Assembly: GCA_021647705.1 (NCBI GenBank)
Contig: JAKIUF010000022.1
Location: forward strand, 1-64,000
DNA length: 64,000 bases
Source of the DNA: Gammaproteobacteria bacterium
GTDB taxonomy: Bacteria > Pseudomonadota > Gammaproteobacteria > SZUA-152
Reading direction: 5' to 3'
Shown here: piece after piece, positions 33,214 to 42,589 of the stretch
How the letters are laid out: every line of letters starts with the position of its first letter
Position numbering within the stretch: the stretch's first letter is position 1
Notes under the pieces: model-generated
Seen by the model: the letters and a program-made list of their open reading frames with translations, nothing else
What the model was told of the DNA's origin: nothing
Databases searched by the model: none
Program-made: the position numbers and the translations under genes

Positions 33214-33268
33214 TGAACATATTCACTTTAATAAGGTTTAGCAGTGCGTTGTCTGGGAGGTGGCTGGT

Positions 33269-33293
33269 CGAGGTGAAATTTATTATCGCCTCG
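33269..33293. promoter_or_regulatory. Hairpin downstream of dsrC
   Basis: CGAGGTGA (33269-33276) and TCGCCTCG (33286-33293) can form an 8-bp stem (one G-T pair) in the region past the dsrC stop. No T run follows on the minus strand, so it may be an RNA-stabilising or processing hairpin rather than a terminator. It could help keep dsrC mRNA more abundant than the distal genes. Confidence 0.35.
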
Positions 33294-33323
33294 GCAGCTT
33301 ATTAAACCCCGGTGATTATGCGG

Positions 33324-33656
33324 TTAAACACAGCCCGTGGGTTTGGGTAACCCGGCAATCTTGCAGGCCTGCTTGGCCGGGCCGTAGGGGAACAGCTCAT
33401 ACAGATATTTGCTGTTACCTTTATCTTTGCCCAGTTTTTTGCCGATGGCTTTGGTGAGCACACGCACGGCCGGTGCAATCTGGTATTCCTCATAATATTC
33501 ACGCAGGAAGTTCACCACTTCCCAGTGACTGTCGGACATTTCCAGGTTTTCGGCGACGGCGATGGCTTTGGCAATATCGATATCCCACTCGTCACGGTTT
33601 TCCAGGTAACCCTCTTCATCTGTTTCGATGTTTTTTCCACCTACTTCCAGGGCCAT
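33324..33656 (-). CDS. dsrC: DsrC, sulfur-carrier protein
   Basis: A 110-residue soluble protein of the DsrC/TusE family. The flexible C-terminal arm reads KQACKIAGLPKPTGCV and has both redox cysteines: the penultimate one (CysA) and a second one 11 positions earlier (CysB). Having both marks a true DsrC rather than TusE-only forms. It accepts sulfur from DsrEFH, presents it to DsrAB and returns to the DsrMKJOP complex. GGAGAAT lies upstream of the ATG. It is followed by a hairpin and a foreign-looking gene instead of dsrM. Confidence 0.96.
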   Translation of the reverse strand: MALEVGGKNIETDEEGYLENRDEWDIDIAKAIAVAENLEMSDSHWEVVNFLREYYEEYQIAPAVRVLTKAIGKKLGKDKGNSKYLYELFPYGPAKQACKIAGLPKPTGCV

Positions 33657-33715
33657 ATTGATTCTCCTTCCGTTCGTCTGTTGTTAAATAAAAGTGTCAA
33701 TAAAATAATGCGCAG

Positions 33716-34024
33716 TTATAACCAGGATTGTGTCACGTCATGCTCGGCAACCAGTGCCACAAAACCGCTGTAATCCACAATTTTGATACCTTCAATGATG
33801 CGTGCTTCATCAATCCCGCGTGCTTTGAGGTCGGGCCCCATGACATAAAAGGAAATGTTGTCCATTGCATCAGAGACCATGGCTGATTTGTGTGTGCCTT
33901 GCATGGCACCGTATACACCGTCTTCAATCATCAGCAGGGCATTGCCTTTTATTGCGTGGATGATAGCTGATTCCAGTGTATTACGCTCAAGCGGTGATTT
34001 GTTAACGGTGTGTAGTTGTGACAT
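33716..34024 (-). CDS. dsrH: DsrH, TusB-like subunit of the DsrEFH sulfur transferase
   Basis: A 102-residue cytoplasmic protein of the DsrH/TusB family. The N-terminus LHTVNKSPLERNTLESA, GNALLMIEDGVYGAM, and VMGPDLKARGI match the family. The cysteine at position 20 of Allochromatium DsrH is alanine here (LESA), and the protein contains no cysteine at all. That cysteine is reported as dispensable compared with DsrE Cys78, so the complex may still work. It forms the DsrE2F2H2 hexamer, which passes sulfur to DsrC, encoded 59 bases downstream. Confidence 0.93.
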   Translation of the reverse strand: MSQLHTVNKSPLERNTLESAIIHAIKGNALLMIEDGVYGAMQGTHKSAMVSDAMDNISFYVMGPDLKARGIDEARIIEGIKIVDYSGFVALVAEHDVTQSWL

Positions 34025-34036
34025 ATCGTTTCTTTC

Positions 34037-34444
34037 CTAAAAACTGAATACAACGTCGGATTGTTCCATGATTTTTGCCATTTCAGCGGCGGAAATGACT
34101 TTGATGGAGTCTTTTTCGGCCCAGTCATCGTCTTCGTCTTCCCAGGTCAGTGGCAACAGGTCATCCAGCGTCAGGCCTCGCGCATCCAATGATTCCTGTT
34201 CAACATAAATCTTGTTGACATCATAATCCCCCAGTGCTTTGTAAGTGGGTGAAAAGTTTTTCATGCCGATGCCTTTGGTGTCTTGTCCTTTGGTGATCTG
34301 GTAAACGCCATCATCCAGAAAGGCAAGGGAAACATCCTGTTCAAAGGCGGCTCCAATCAATACGACTTCCAGTGCTTCCAGCGCATAAATCGTCCCGTAG
34401 GGTGCTTTGCGGTTAACGTACAAAAATTTCTTTGTTTCAGGCAT
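34037..34444 (-). CDS. dsrF: DsrF, TusC-like subunit of the DsrEFH sulfur transferase
   Basis: A 135-residue protein of the DsrE/DsrF-like fold. KKFLYVNRKAPYGTIYALEA at the start and VSLAFLDDGVYQI match DsrF/TusC. It has no cysteine that would act in transfer, as expected for this structural subunit. The C-terminus VFSF is followed after 12 bases by dsrH. It assembles with DsrE and DsrH. Confidence 0.93.
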   Translation of the reverse strand: MPETKKFLYVNRKAPYGTIYALEALEVVLIGAAFEQDVSLAFLDDGVYQITKGQDTKGIGMKNFSPTYKALGDYDVNKIYVEQESLDARGLTLDDLLPLTWEDEDDDWAEKDSIKVISAAEMAKIMEQSDVVFSF

Positions 34445-34482
34445 AACAATAATTTCCCTTGATGACCTGTTCAGTCACCCGT

Positions 34483-34875
34483 TTAATCGCCAAAAGTGAT
34501 CAGACGGTCACTCTGGATCCCCGCTTCGATTAACTGACCCAAACCGGAAATGCGAAAGCCGGGCGCAATGTTGTCGGCATTTTTGCCGTTACGTTTGGCT
34601 TCGTCGGCATCGGCGATGCCACGCCGCTGTGCCGCAGCAACACAAAGCACAAGGTCCAGTGCGTATTCTTTTGCCAGCGCAGACCAGCGATTGATGATAT
34701 TGCGGTCGTCCTGTGGCGGAGAGGCCAGACGGGTACCGTTGTTGACACCGTCATGATAAAAAAAGATGCGAAAACATTCGTGTCCGTCTTCCAGCGCGGC
34801 TTTGGTGAAGTTATAAGCCGTGTCTGATGCCTGATGGGTGTACGGGCCTTCACTGATCATGACGGAAAATTTCAT
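34483..34875 (-). CDS. dsrE: DsrE, catalytic subunit of the DsrEFH sulfur transferase
   Basis: A 130-residue TusD-like protein that holds sulfane sulfur as a persulfide and hands it to DsrC. The active cysteine is residue 78 in LDLVLCVAAAQRRG, the same number as in Allochromatium vinosum DsrE. YTHQASDTAYNFTKAAL and IFFYHDGVNNG are family features. It begins 19 bases after dsrB and precedes dsrF by 38 bases. Its presence supports operation in the oxidative direction. Confidence 0.95.
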   Translation of the reverse strand: MKFSVMISEGPYTHQASDTAYNFTKAALEDGHECFRIFFYHDGVNNGTRLASPPQDDRNIINRWSALAKEYALDLVLCVAAAQRRGIADADEAKRNGKNADNIAPGFRISGLGQLIEAGIQSDRLITFGD

Positions 34876-34894
34876 TGGTTACTTCCCTGATGGC

Positions 34895-35968
34895 CTAGAA
34901 ACGAATATGCGTGGACGCATTCAGCGACTTGCGCGCACCGGTCCAGTTGTCGATATGGAATTTGGTGAACGGCAGTTCGGTCAGCTCAAAGAAACGGGGC
35001 CAGCCGATACGTTCGATCCAGTCACCGATGCGTTCCCAGTTTTTGGCATCGGCTTTATAAGTATTGAGAATATTCTTGACGACTTCTGTGACTTCCGGCC
35101 AGCGTGGCGGGTTGTTGGGGATGCCTGCGGCCACCAGTTTGTGGAACATGGGTTTGCTGCGGGCGTTGGAGTGTTTGCCGCCTACCCAGATGGCCAGTTT
35201 GGAATGTTCCGGGTCATTGATTTGCATGGGCGGGCAGGGTGGGAAACAGGCTCCGCAACAGATACATTTTTTCTCGTCTACTTCCAGTGAGGGCTTGCCG
35301 TTAACAATAGCGGGGCGAATCGCTGCCACCGGGCAACGGGCCACCACCGAAGGACGTTCGCAAACGTTGGCCACCAGGTCATGATTGATTTTCGGTGGTT
35401 TGGTGTGTTGTACGTTGATGGCAATATCACCCTGGCCACCACAGTTGATCTGGCAGCAGGAGGTGGTCATGTGGACACGGTTAGGCATCTCTTCGGAGCG
35501 GAATTCATCGTATAGCTCATCCATCAGGGCTTTTACTACACCAGAGGCATCTGTGCCGGGAATGTCACAATGCAACCAGCCCTGGGTGTGGGAGATCATG
35601 GTCAGCGAGTTGCCGGTGCCGCCCACGGGATAACCGGCATCTTCAAAGGCATCGATTAATGGTTGCACTTTGGCTTCGTCGGTTACTGATACTTCCATAT
35701 TGGAGCGGATGGTGAAACGCACATAGCCATCGGCATATTGGTCGATGATGTCGCACAATAAATTGATTTCGTAGGGGCCGAGCTGACGCTGGGTACCGAC
35801 GCGCACGGTCCAGACTTCATCACCGCTTTTGGCAACGTGATGCAATACGCCGGGGCGTGGACGGTCATGATAGGCCCAGTTACCGAAGTTTTTGATATAG
35901 GCCGGGTGCATATACTGGAATCCGTCCGGCACACCACTTTCAGTGGGGAAGCGTGGTTGTTCGCTCAT
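34895..35968 (-). CDS. dsrB: DsrB, beta subunit of reverse dissimilatory sulfite reductase
   Basis: A 357-residue subunit of the sirohaem sulfite reductase, which in sulfur oxidisers makes sulfite from DsrC-bound sulfur. The cluster/sirohaem cysteines are in TTSCCQINCGGQGD with VARCPVAAIRP nearby. The ferredoxin domain has CICCGACFPPCPPM. The N-terminal half contains GVLHHVAKSGDEVWTVRVG, a substrate/sirohaem-binding region. It is 51 bases downstream of dsrA and directly followed by dsrE. Confidence 0.96.
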   Translation of the reverse strand: MSEQPRFPTESGVPDGFQYMHPAYIKNFGNWAYHDRPRPGVLHHVAKSGDEVWTVRVGTQRQLGPYEINLLCDIIDQYADGYVRFTIRSNMEVSVTDEAKVQPLIDAFEDAGYPVGGTGNSLTMISHTQGWLHCDIPGTDASGVVKALMDELYDEFRSEEMPNRVHMTTSCCQINCGGQGDIAINVQHTKPPKINHDLVANVCERPSVVARCPVAAIRPAIVNGKPSLEVDEKKCICCGACFPPCPPMQINDPEHSKLAIWVGGKHSNARSKPMFHKLVAAGIPNNPPRWPEVTEVVKNILNTYKADAKNWERIGDWIERIGWPRFFELTELPFTKFHIDNWTGARKSLNASTHIRF

Positions 35969-36019
35969 TTTTTATCTCCAATCAATATTCGTTGATGCGT
36001 TGTCTGGCGTTTCTGAAGA

Positions 36020-37333
36020 TTAACCTGTCTGACGTTCTTTCCACTTGTTGGCTTCTTCATCCCAGGTATCCATGCGCACATAACTGCTCTGACGCGCGTC
36101 GGAAATCATGTTGGGGTCTACGTCAAGGTTGATGCCTTCAAGGAAGTTCACCAGACCGATGCGGTCAATGGTTTCACCCACACGCTCGTGCTCCAGTGCA
36201 TTCTCCGCCCAGAAATCAATGATTTCCTCGGCCAGTTCCACCAGTTTTTCATAATCTTCTTCGGTATCCAGTTTCATGAATGGCACAATGACTGTGCCCA
36301 TGGTATCGCCGATTTTCAGCGTGCGTTTACCTCCGAGCAACAGGGTGACACCTTTATCGTCACCCGTGCTGAGCGCACGGGTCATCACGTTGATGCAATG
36401 CATACAGCGCACGCAGTTGCGGTTGTCTACATCCAGTGTGTCATCGTCGTTCAGTGACAGGGCGCGGGTGGGACACATATTGATCACGCTATCGACCACA
36501 TATTTGCGGCCTTTGTCAGCTACGAATTTTTTCACTTCTTCCTGATCGACTTTCATATCATCGCGCCAGGTGCCGATCACCGCAAGATCGGAACGCTGGA
36601 TGGAATTCATGCAGTCATTGGGACAACCGGACACTTTAAACTTGAATTTATAAGGCAGGGCGGGGCGGTGCATATCGTCGAGGAAGTTGTTTACCAGCCG
36701 ACGGTGAATTTTTTGCTCATTGGCGCAGGACTGCTCGCAACGGGCAGCGCCCACACAGGACATGCCGGTGCGCACACAGGGTCCGGCACCGCCGAGATCC
36801 CAGCCGTAGCCGTTGATTTCATCGAAAAAGCTTTGCGTGTTATCCGTGGTGGTGCCAATGAACATGATATTCCCGGTCTGACCATGAAATGCGATGAGAC
36901 CGGAACCGTATTTGTTCCACGAGTTGGATAGCTGACGTAGCATGTCGGTGGAATAATGGTTACCGGCCGGAGGCTGTACTCGCACGGTGTGAAATTCTTT
37001 GGATTCGGGAAACATGGGCTTGCCGTCGTCTCCCATCAATTCGGTAAAGCGCGGGATGATGCCGCCACCATAACCGTAAACAGATACCGTACCACCTTTC
37101 CAGTAACCCAGCCGTGTTTTGTAAGAATGCTCCAGCTGTCCCAGCAAATCGACCATCATGTTGGCATGTTTGCCCTCATAGGCCAGACGTTTCAAACCGG
37201 TGACAAAGCTGGGCCAGGGGCCGGACTCCAGTTGATCGAGCATGGGCGTATCATGGAGGGGTTTGGACGACTTTTTCTCCTTGGGGAGATACGTGCTGTG
37301 TTTTTCAGGATCTTTCGGTGTCTGCTCGGCCAT
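36020..37333 (-). CDS. dsrA: DsrA, alpha subunit of reverse dissimilatory sulfite reductase
   Basis: A 437-residue catalytic subunit, first gene of the dsr operon. The sirohaem-[4Fe-4S] cysteines lie in CVGAARCEQSCANE and SGCPNDCMN. The ferredoxin insert has CPTRALSL and CVRCMHCINVMTRAL. The start at 37333 has GAGGAG upstream; an earlier in-frame TTG at 37366 is unlikely. DsrA and DsrB form the alpha2beta2 enzyme. The upstream 800 bases contain a leader hairpin and two repeat elements, and the divergent gene is ribF. Confidence 0.96.
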   Translation of the reverse strand: MAEQTPKDPEKHSTYLPKEKKSSKPLHDTPMLDQLESGPWPSFVTGLKRLAYEGKHANMMVDLLGQLEHSYKTRLGYWKGGTVSVYGYGGGIIPRFTELMGDDGKPMFPESKEFHTVRVQPPAGNHYSTDMLRQLSNSWNKYGSGLIAFHGQTGNIMFIGTTTDNTQSFFDEINGYGWDLGGAGPCVRTGMSCVGAARCEQSCANEQKIHRRLVNNFLDDMHRPALPYKFKFKVSGCPNDCMNSIQRSDLAVIGTWRDDMKVDQEEVKKFVADKGRKYVVDSVINMCPTRALSLNDDDTLDVDNRNCVRCMHCINVMTRALSTGDDKGVTLLLGGKRTLKIGDTMGTVIVPFMKLDTEEDYEKLVELAEEIIDFWAENALEHERVGETIDRIGLVNFLEGINLDVDPNMISDARQSSYVRMDTWDEEANKWKERQTG

Positions 37334-37452
37334 GGCCCGGTTCTCCTCGATTGCTTTCGGGTTCAACTGTTTTTTTCAACGCTTTAATTTCCAGAATTTC
37401 TACTTTGCAGCGTAAATGCGATGTTTCCTGGTGTTCTTTATGGATGCTGTGT

Positions 37453-37480
37453 CACCGCCGGAGTTGTATCTGCGGCGGTG
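37453..37480. promoter_or_regulatory. Hairpin in the dsrA leader region
   Basis: CACCGCCG (37453-37460) and CGGCGGTG (37473-37480) form a perfect 8-bp GC-rich inverted repeat about 120 bases upstream of the dsrA start. There is no T run on the minus strand. It may be a leader hairpin or a regulator site. The rest of 37367-37645 shows no gene or clear promoter boxes. Confidence 0.4.
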
Positions 37481-37645
37481 GTGGCACTATCGGCACTTAA
37501 TCAGCATTTATTGATATTGAGTGTATGAGACCGGTGCCGAGGTGCAAATGGCTCCAAGGGGAGGGGGATCGGATTTGCAACTATCTCTTTAGTGATACGA
37601 CTATTTCTGCTTGATCGATATTTTTTCGAGCCAGGCTCCTTTCAA

Positions 37646-37905
37646 TGTGAATGTCAGCGCTAAAAACAATCAACCGAATAACATCATTGGGTTACATTCG
37701 GCGGTACAGGCTGTTTTTCGCCCATGAATCACAGCGTCATAAAATCTAACGCAAAGGCGCGAAGATGCAGAGAGCGCAAAGGGTTATGAGGATAACGGCA
37801 AAAGCGATAAAAATCTCAAATGTTGTGGATCCCTGCGCCTTTGCATTGGGTTTTCATTATTCAGGCTCAGTCAGCATACGCATGAAAACATCTGTTTTAA
37901 GAATC
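37646..37905 (-). repeat. MITE-like element (family D, short inverted copy)
   Basis: Read on the minus strand this matches both ends of the 16731-17315 element. The part near 37646-37785 corresponds to the right 140 bases of the long copy (CGCCTTTGCGTTAGATTTTA, ATGACGCTGTGATTC, the AATGATGTTAT stretch and the TGTGAAT end). The part near 37830-37890 corresponds to its left end (TTTTCATGCGTATGCTG, AATGAAAACCCAATGCAAAG). The central 350 bases of the long copy are missing. It abuts a family A element. Confidence 0.65.
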
Positions 37906-37914
37906 ACCGTGTAT

Positions 37915-38062
37915 TTAACGCAGAGGTCGTAAATGACACAAAATTTTTAGTGTTTTTCTCTGTGTCCTTTGCGCCTCTGCGACCTCTGCGTTAATAACAC
38001 ACCACTTTGTCAGTACCACGACAACATAACCTCCCGGTACACTGGAACGATTGTCCAAAATC
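37915..38062 (-). repeat. Family A palindromic repeat (copy 2)
   Basis: On the minus strand this shows the same flank as the copies at 2997 and 43641 (CGTTCCAGTGTACCGGGAGG, TTATGTTGTCGTGGTACTGA) and the hairpin AACGCAGAGGTCGCAGAGGC with its complement near 37916-37930. Together with the family D copy it takes up more than half of the dsrA-ribF intergenic region. The ribF promoter must lie in 38063-38166. Confidence 0.7.
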
Positions 38063-38166
38063 TTCTGGTATTGCGTAGGCTTCAGTCATTGATTCGTTAA
38101 TTTGAGTGCGTAACATCAGTTAATAGCAGTGACTCGCGCGTAAACCTTTGTCACACTACGTCGCCC

Positions 38167-39096
38167 ATGCAAATCATCCGCAACCTCCAAAACCTCAAGC
38201 CCCATCACCATGGCTGCGTCGCCACCATCGGCAACTTCGATGGCGTACATCTCGGCCATCAAGCCGTACTTGGCCAGTTGGCGGAAAAAGCGGACGAACT
38301 CAACTTACCGCTTACCGTCGTTACTTTTGAGCCTCAGCCCCAGGAAGTTTTCCGTCCCGAACAAGCCCCCCCCCGCTTGACCCGTTTTCGTGAAAAGGTG
38401 CAGGCATTGCGTCGTTATGCAGTGGACCGGGTGCTGGTGTTGCGTTTCAACAAGCGATTTTCTCAACAGTCTCCTGATGAATTTATTCAACGTTTGTTGG
38501 TGGGCGGCCTGGGTGTGAAATACCTGGCGATTGGCGATGACTTCCGTTTTGGCAAAGATCGTGTGGGTGATTTTGCCATGTTACAGGTAGCAGGCGGGCA
38601 GCATGGTTTTGATGTGGTGAACATGCATACTTTCGCTCAGGATGGGGAGAGGGTGAGCAGCACACGGGTGCGGGCAGCGCTGGGTAACGGTGATCTCAAT
38701 AGTGCGGAAAAGTTGCTGGGGCGGGTGTATCGCATGAGCGGGCGAGTGGCGCATGGCGATAAAAAAGGACGCACCATTGGTTTTCCCACGGCTAATATTC
38801 ATTTACATCGTATTGCTACGCCGCTGCGCGGGGTGTTTGCGGTGGAATTGTTTGGCCTTGAGGGTGAACCGCTGCCCGGGGTCGCAAATTTGGGTACCCG
38901 GCCAACGGTGGGAGGAATGCGCACTTTGCTGGAGGTGCATTTGTTTGATTTTGACGGCGATATTTATGGCCGCCATGTGCATGTGGATTTTTTGTTGAAG
39001 CTGCGTGATGAACGGCGCTTTGATTCTTTTGATGCGTTAAGGGCGCAGATTTCACAGGATGCCGAGCAGGCGCGGGCATTCTTTGCACGGTCATAA
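38167..39096 (+). CDS. ribF: Bifunctional riboflavin kinase/FAD synthetase
   Basis: A 309-residue enzyme that makes FMN and FAD from riboflavin. The N-terminal FAD synthetase (nucleotidyltransferase) domain has CVATIGNFDGVHLGHQAVL and later VSSTRVRAAL. The C-terminal riboflavin kinase domain has RVAHGDKKGRTIGFPTANI and GVANLGTRPTVGG. The length is typical. A run of nine C (38366-38374) lies inside the gene. It heads the ribF-ileS-lspA-fkpB-ispH block, but a PsiE-like gene on the opposite strand interrupts ribF and ileS. Confidence 0.95.
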   Translation: MQIIRNLQNLKPHHHGCVATIGNFDGVHLGHQAVLGQLAEKADELNLPLTVVTFEPQPQEVFRPEQAPPRLTRFREKVQALRRYAVDRVLVLRFNKRFSQQSPDEFIQRLLVGGLGVKYLAIGDDFRFGKDRVGDFAMLQVAGGQHGFDVVNMHTFAQDGERVSSTRVRAALGNGDLNSAEKLLGRVYRMSGRVAHGDKKGRTIGFPTANIHLHRIATPLRGVFAVELFGLEGEPLPGVANLGTRPTVGGMRTLLEVHLFDFDGDIYGRHVHVDFLLKLRDERRFDSFDALRAQISQDAEQARAFFARS

Positions 39097-39113
39097 TCGG
39101 TGCGCTGGCAGAT

Positions 39114-39548
39114 TTATTCCGGTTTATTATCCGAGGGTTCCCGATATTGGTCGCGATCGCCTTCCGGGAAGGGGTAGCGGTATTTGCCATAACGGATGAG
39201 CAATGCAGACCCCGCCAGTATCAGGATGGCGGCGGCGACAGCAATCACTTCCCAGCTGTCGATATTTTTGATGTCCAGTGCCAGATAACGGGCGAGCGCT
39301 ACAATGGCAATATACAGTGGCATTCGCACGGGCAGTTTGCCGGAGTCCAGGTAGACAGCCACCATGGCGACGACTTCAAGATAAATGAACAGTAGTAACA
39401 GGTCGGCCAGAGTGACCAGACGCTCATCCACCATGCGGAGGATTTCCTGGGCACCGGCAATGAGGGTGGCGATGGTGATGATGGCCAGTCCGGCGTATTC
39501 GATAAGTTTGAGCAGGCGTCGGCTTGCTTGGTAGGTTTTGCCTGTCAT
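39114..39548 (-). CDS. PsiE-like membrane protein
   Basis: A 144-residue protein with four predicted membrane helices, matching the phosphate-starvation-inducible PsiE family (PF06146). LLLLFIYLEVVAMVAVYLDS and VRMPLYIAIVALARYLALD are the conserved core. The start at 39548 gives the family length; the longer frame to 39683 adds an unlikely leader. It lies antisense between ribF and ileS, an odd placement in an otherwise co-directional block. PsiE function is not established. Confidence 0.8.
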   Translation of the reverse strand: MTGKTYQASRRLLKLIEYAGLAIITIATLIAGAQEILRMVDERLVTLADLLLLFIYLEVVAMVAVYLDSGKLPVRMPLYIAIVALARYLALDIKNIDSWEVIAVAAAILILAGSALLIRYGKYRYPFPEGDRDQYREPSDNKPE

Positions 39549-39712
39549 GACGAGAAGATTAGCACGGAAATATGAAGAAACGGTGACTATGACGGTTTTT
39601 CCGTGATGTTGGCTAGCCGTCGACCATGGTGAGCGGGTAAAATGCTCCGCTTTGGTGGTTTCCTTGCGAGGCTGTCCAGTCAACCCTTAACTTTGATGAG
39701 AGATGCCCTAAC

Positions 39713-42580
39713 GTGAGCGAGTCGAACGACTACAAGTCTACCCTGAACCTGCCTCAAACCGATTTTCCCATGCGTGGAAACCTGGCTAAACGCGAGCCGG
39801 ACATGCTGAAAAAATGGGAAGCAACAGGTTTGTACCAAAAGTTGCGCGCGGCGGGTGAGGACCGGGAGAAATTCATCCTGCATGACGGCCCACCCTACGC
39901 TAATGGTGATATTCATATCGGCCATGCGGTGAACAAGGTGCTGAAAGACATCATTGTTAAATCCAAAACCCTCAGCGGTTTTGATGCGCCTTATGTGCCG
40001 GGCTGGGATTGCCACGGCCTGCCCATCGAACTCAATGTGGAAAAAAAGATTGGCAAGGCCGGAGCAAAAGTCGATGCCGCTACTTTTCGTGAGGCCTGTC
40101 GCACGTACGCGCAAAAACAGGTGGATGGTCAGCGTGAGGATTTCAAACGTCTGGGTATTTTCGGTGAGTGGGATAACCCGTATTTGACCATGGACTTCCA
40201 GTTTGAGGCGGATATTATCCGCACGCTTGGCAAAATCATCGACGCGGGGCATCTGCACAAAGGCTCCAAGCCGGTACATTGGTGTACTGATTGCGGTTCG
40301 GCACTGGCCGAAGCGGAAGTGGAATACGAAGATAAAACCTCGCTAGCGATTGATGTGCGTTTTGCGCTGCTGGATGAATTGGCGTTGTTTGCGCGCGTGC
40401 ATCATGTCGAAGACAGTGACGGCAAAAAACACACAGGTGAAGGCCCCCTCTCTGTGGTTATCTGGACAACGACGCCATGGACACTGCCTGCCAATCAGGG
40501 GGTCGCAGTGAATTCGGAGCTGGATTATGCCGTGGTGCAAACGGAAGGCGAGCATGGACCGGAACGTTTGATTCTTGCCGAGGCTTTGCTGAAAGATGCC
40601 ATGGGGCGTTGGAGCCGTAATGATTATCGTGTGATTGCCTATTGCCGTGGTACTGATCTTGAAGGCCTGAAACTGGGGCATCCTTTTTATGCACGGGAAG
40701 TGCCGGTGATTCTGGGTGATCATGTCACCACTGAATCCGGTACCGGCTGTGTGCATACCGCGCCCGGTCATGGTCAGGAGGATTTTGTGGTGGGTATGAA
40801 GTATCACCTGCCAGTGGAAAACCCCGTGGGGGGTAACGGTGTGTTTCTGCCCGACACAGAATTGTTTGCAGGACAGCATGTCATGAAAGCCAATCCGCAA
40901 GTGGTCGAGGTATTGAAAACCAAAGGCACGCTGGTGCATGAAGAAGCACTGCGTCACAGCTACCCGCATTGCTGGCGGCATAAAACGCCGATCATCTTCC
41001 GCGCCACACCACAATGGTTTATCAGCATGACCAAAAATGGCCTGCGTGATGCGGCGATGAAAGAAATTGAAAAAACAGATTGGATGCCCGATTGGGGCAA
41101 GGCACGCATTGAAGGCATGGTCACCAATCGCCCGGACTGGTGTATCTCCCGCCAGCGCACCTGGGGAGTACCGATCCCGTTGTTTGTGCATCAGCAGAGC
41201 GGCAAATTACATCCCGATACCGCAACATTGATTGAACAGGTTGCATTGCGTGTTGAGGAGAAAGGTGTTGATGCCTGGTTCCAGCTGGATGCAAAAGAGT
41301 TGCTGGGTGATGCGGCGAGTGAATATGACAAAGTGAGTGACACGCTGGATGTGTGGTTTGATTCTGGAGTGACTCATGCCTGTGTGCTGGATCGTCGTGA
41401 CGAATTGCAGCGTCCCGCAGACTTGTATCTGGAAGGATCGGACCAGCATCGCGGTTGGTTTCAGTCTTCGTTGCTCACTTCGGTAGCGACCACTGGCAAG
41501 GCACCATACCGTGCCGTGTTGACCCATGGTTTTACCGTCGATACCAAAGGACTAAAAATGTCCAAGTCCATGGGTAACGCGATTGCGCCACAAAAGGTGG
41601 TGAATAATCTGGGTGCCGATATTCTGCGTTTGTGGATAGCAGGTGTGGATTATCGTAACGAGATGACTGTCTCGGATGAAAACTTCAAACGTACGGCTGA
41701 TGCCTATCGTCGTATCCGTAATACGGTACGTTTTCTGTTGGCAAACCTGGAGGGTTTTGATCCGATAAAACACAGCGTGGCTCCGGCAGAGATGTTGTCG
41801 CTGGACCGTTGGGTTGTGGCCCATGCAGCCAAACTGCAAACAGATGTTGTTGATGCTTACGACCGTTACGATTTTCATCATGTTTACCAAAAACTGCATC
41901 ACTTTTGTAATACGGATTTAGGCAGTTTTTATCTGGATGTGATTAAAGATCGCCAGTACACCACACAGGCAGACAGTTTGGCACGGCGCTCCTGTCAGAC
42001 CGCCATGTATCATATTATCGAAGGCATGGTGCGATGGTTTGCGCCAATTTTGAGTTTTACGGCAGAAGAACTTTGGTCGTTTATTCCGGGTAAACGCAGT
42101 GAATCCATTTTTCTGGAACAGTGGTACACGTTCCCTGAAATTGACGATGGCAATATGGGGGCGGGTTTTTGGCAACAGGTGCTGGAAGTGCGCGAGGCAG
42201 TGAGTAAAGAACTGGAAACCTTGCGTGTTGCTGGCGATATTGGCTCATCACTGGCAGCAGAAGTGGATTTATATTGCGGGGGAGACATCTATGATCGCTT
42301 GACGAGCCTGGATGATGAATTGCGTTTTGTATTGATTACATCGTATGCGCGTGTTTATCGCAAAGAGGAACGCGATGCTGAAAAAACCGATGGTGCTGCA
42401 CATGCCACACTCGAAAACGGTGACGAGCTTTATATCGCGGTATCGCCTTCGGCACATGCCAAATGCTCTCGCTGCTGGCACCATCGCGAGGATGTCGGTA
42501 CGAATAATGCGCACCCCGAACTGTGTGGTCGTTGTGTTGATAACGTAGAGGGCTCCGGCGAACAACGCCGGTTTGCCTGA
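39713..42580 (+). CDS. ileS: Isoleucyl-tRNA synthetase
   Basis: A 955-residue class I aminoacyl-tRNA synthetase. The HIGH motif is in [11 protein letters not shown] near residue 65 and the KMSKS motif in [10 protein letters not shown] near residue 614. The editing domain has [13 protein letters not shown] and [16 protein letters not shown]. The C-terminal zinc site is [12 protein letters not shown] plus LCGRCVDNV. It starts with GTG at 39713; the N-terminus [20 protein letters not shown] is as expected. It is followed 9 bases later by lspA, a pairing conserved in proteobacteria. Confidence 0.97.
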   Translation: MSESNDYKSTLNLPQTDFPMRGNLAKREPDMLKKWEATGLYQKLRAAGEDREKFILHDGPPYANGDIHIGHAVNKVLKDIIVKSKTLSGFDAPYVPGWDCHGLPIELNVEKKIGKAGAKVDAATFREACRTYAQKQVDGQREDFKRLGIFGEWDNPYLTMDFQFEADIIRTLGKIIDAGHLHKGSKPVHWCTDCGSALAEAEVEYEDKTSLAIDVRFALLDELALFARVHHVEDSDGKKHTGEGPLSVVIWTTTPWTLPANQGVAVNSELDYAVVQTEGEHGPERLILAEALLKDAMGRWSRNDYRVIAYCRGTDLEGLKLGHPFYAREVPVILGDHVTTESGTGCVHTAPGHGQEDFVVGMKYHLPVENPVGGNGVFLPDTELFAGQHVMKANPQVVEVLKTKGTLVHEEALRHSYPHCWRHKTPIIFRATPQWFISMTKNGLRDAAMKEIEKTDWMPDWGKARIEGMVTNRPDWCISRQRTWGVPIPLFVHQQSGKLHPDTATLIEQVALRVEEKGVDAWFQLDAKELLGDAASEYDKVSDTLDVWFDSGVTHACVLDRRDELQRPADLYLEGSDQHRGWFQSSLLTSVATTGKAPYRAVLTHGFTVDTKGLKMSKSMGNAIAPQKVVNNLGADILRLWIAGVDYRNEMTVSDENFKRTADAYRRIRNTVRFLLANLEGFDPIKHSVAPAEMLSLDRWVVAHAAKLQTDVVDAYDRYDFHHVYQKLHHFCNTDLGSFYLDVIKDRQYTTQADSLARRSCQTAMYHIIEGMVRWFAPILSFTAEELWSFIPGKRSESIFLEQWYTFPEIDDGNMGAGFWQQVLEVREAVSKELETLRVAGDIGSSLAAEVDLYCGGDIYDRLTSLDDELRFVLITSYARVYRKEERDAEKTDGAAHATLENGDELYIAVSPSAHAKCSRCWHHREDVGTNNAHPELCGRCVDNVEGSGEQRRFA

Positions 42581-42589
42581 GTATTGAAT

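Noticed and set aside
40343-41191. 282-codon minus-strand frame inside ileS
   Set aside because: It is His/Cys-rich antisense of a confirmed tRNA synthetase with no independent start signal.
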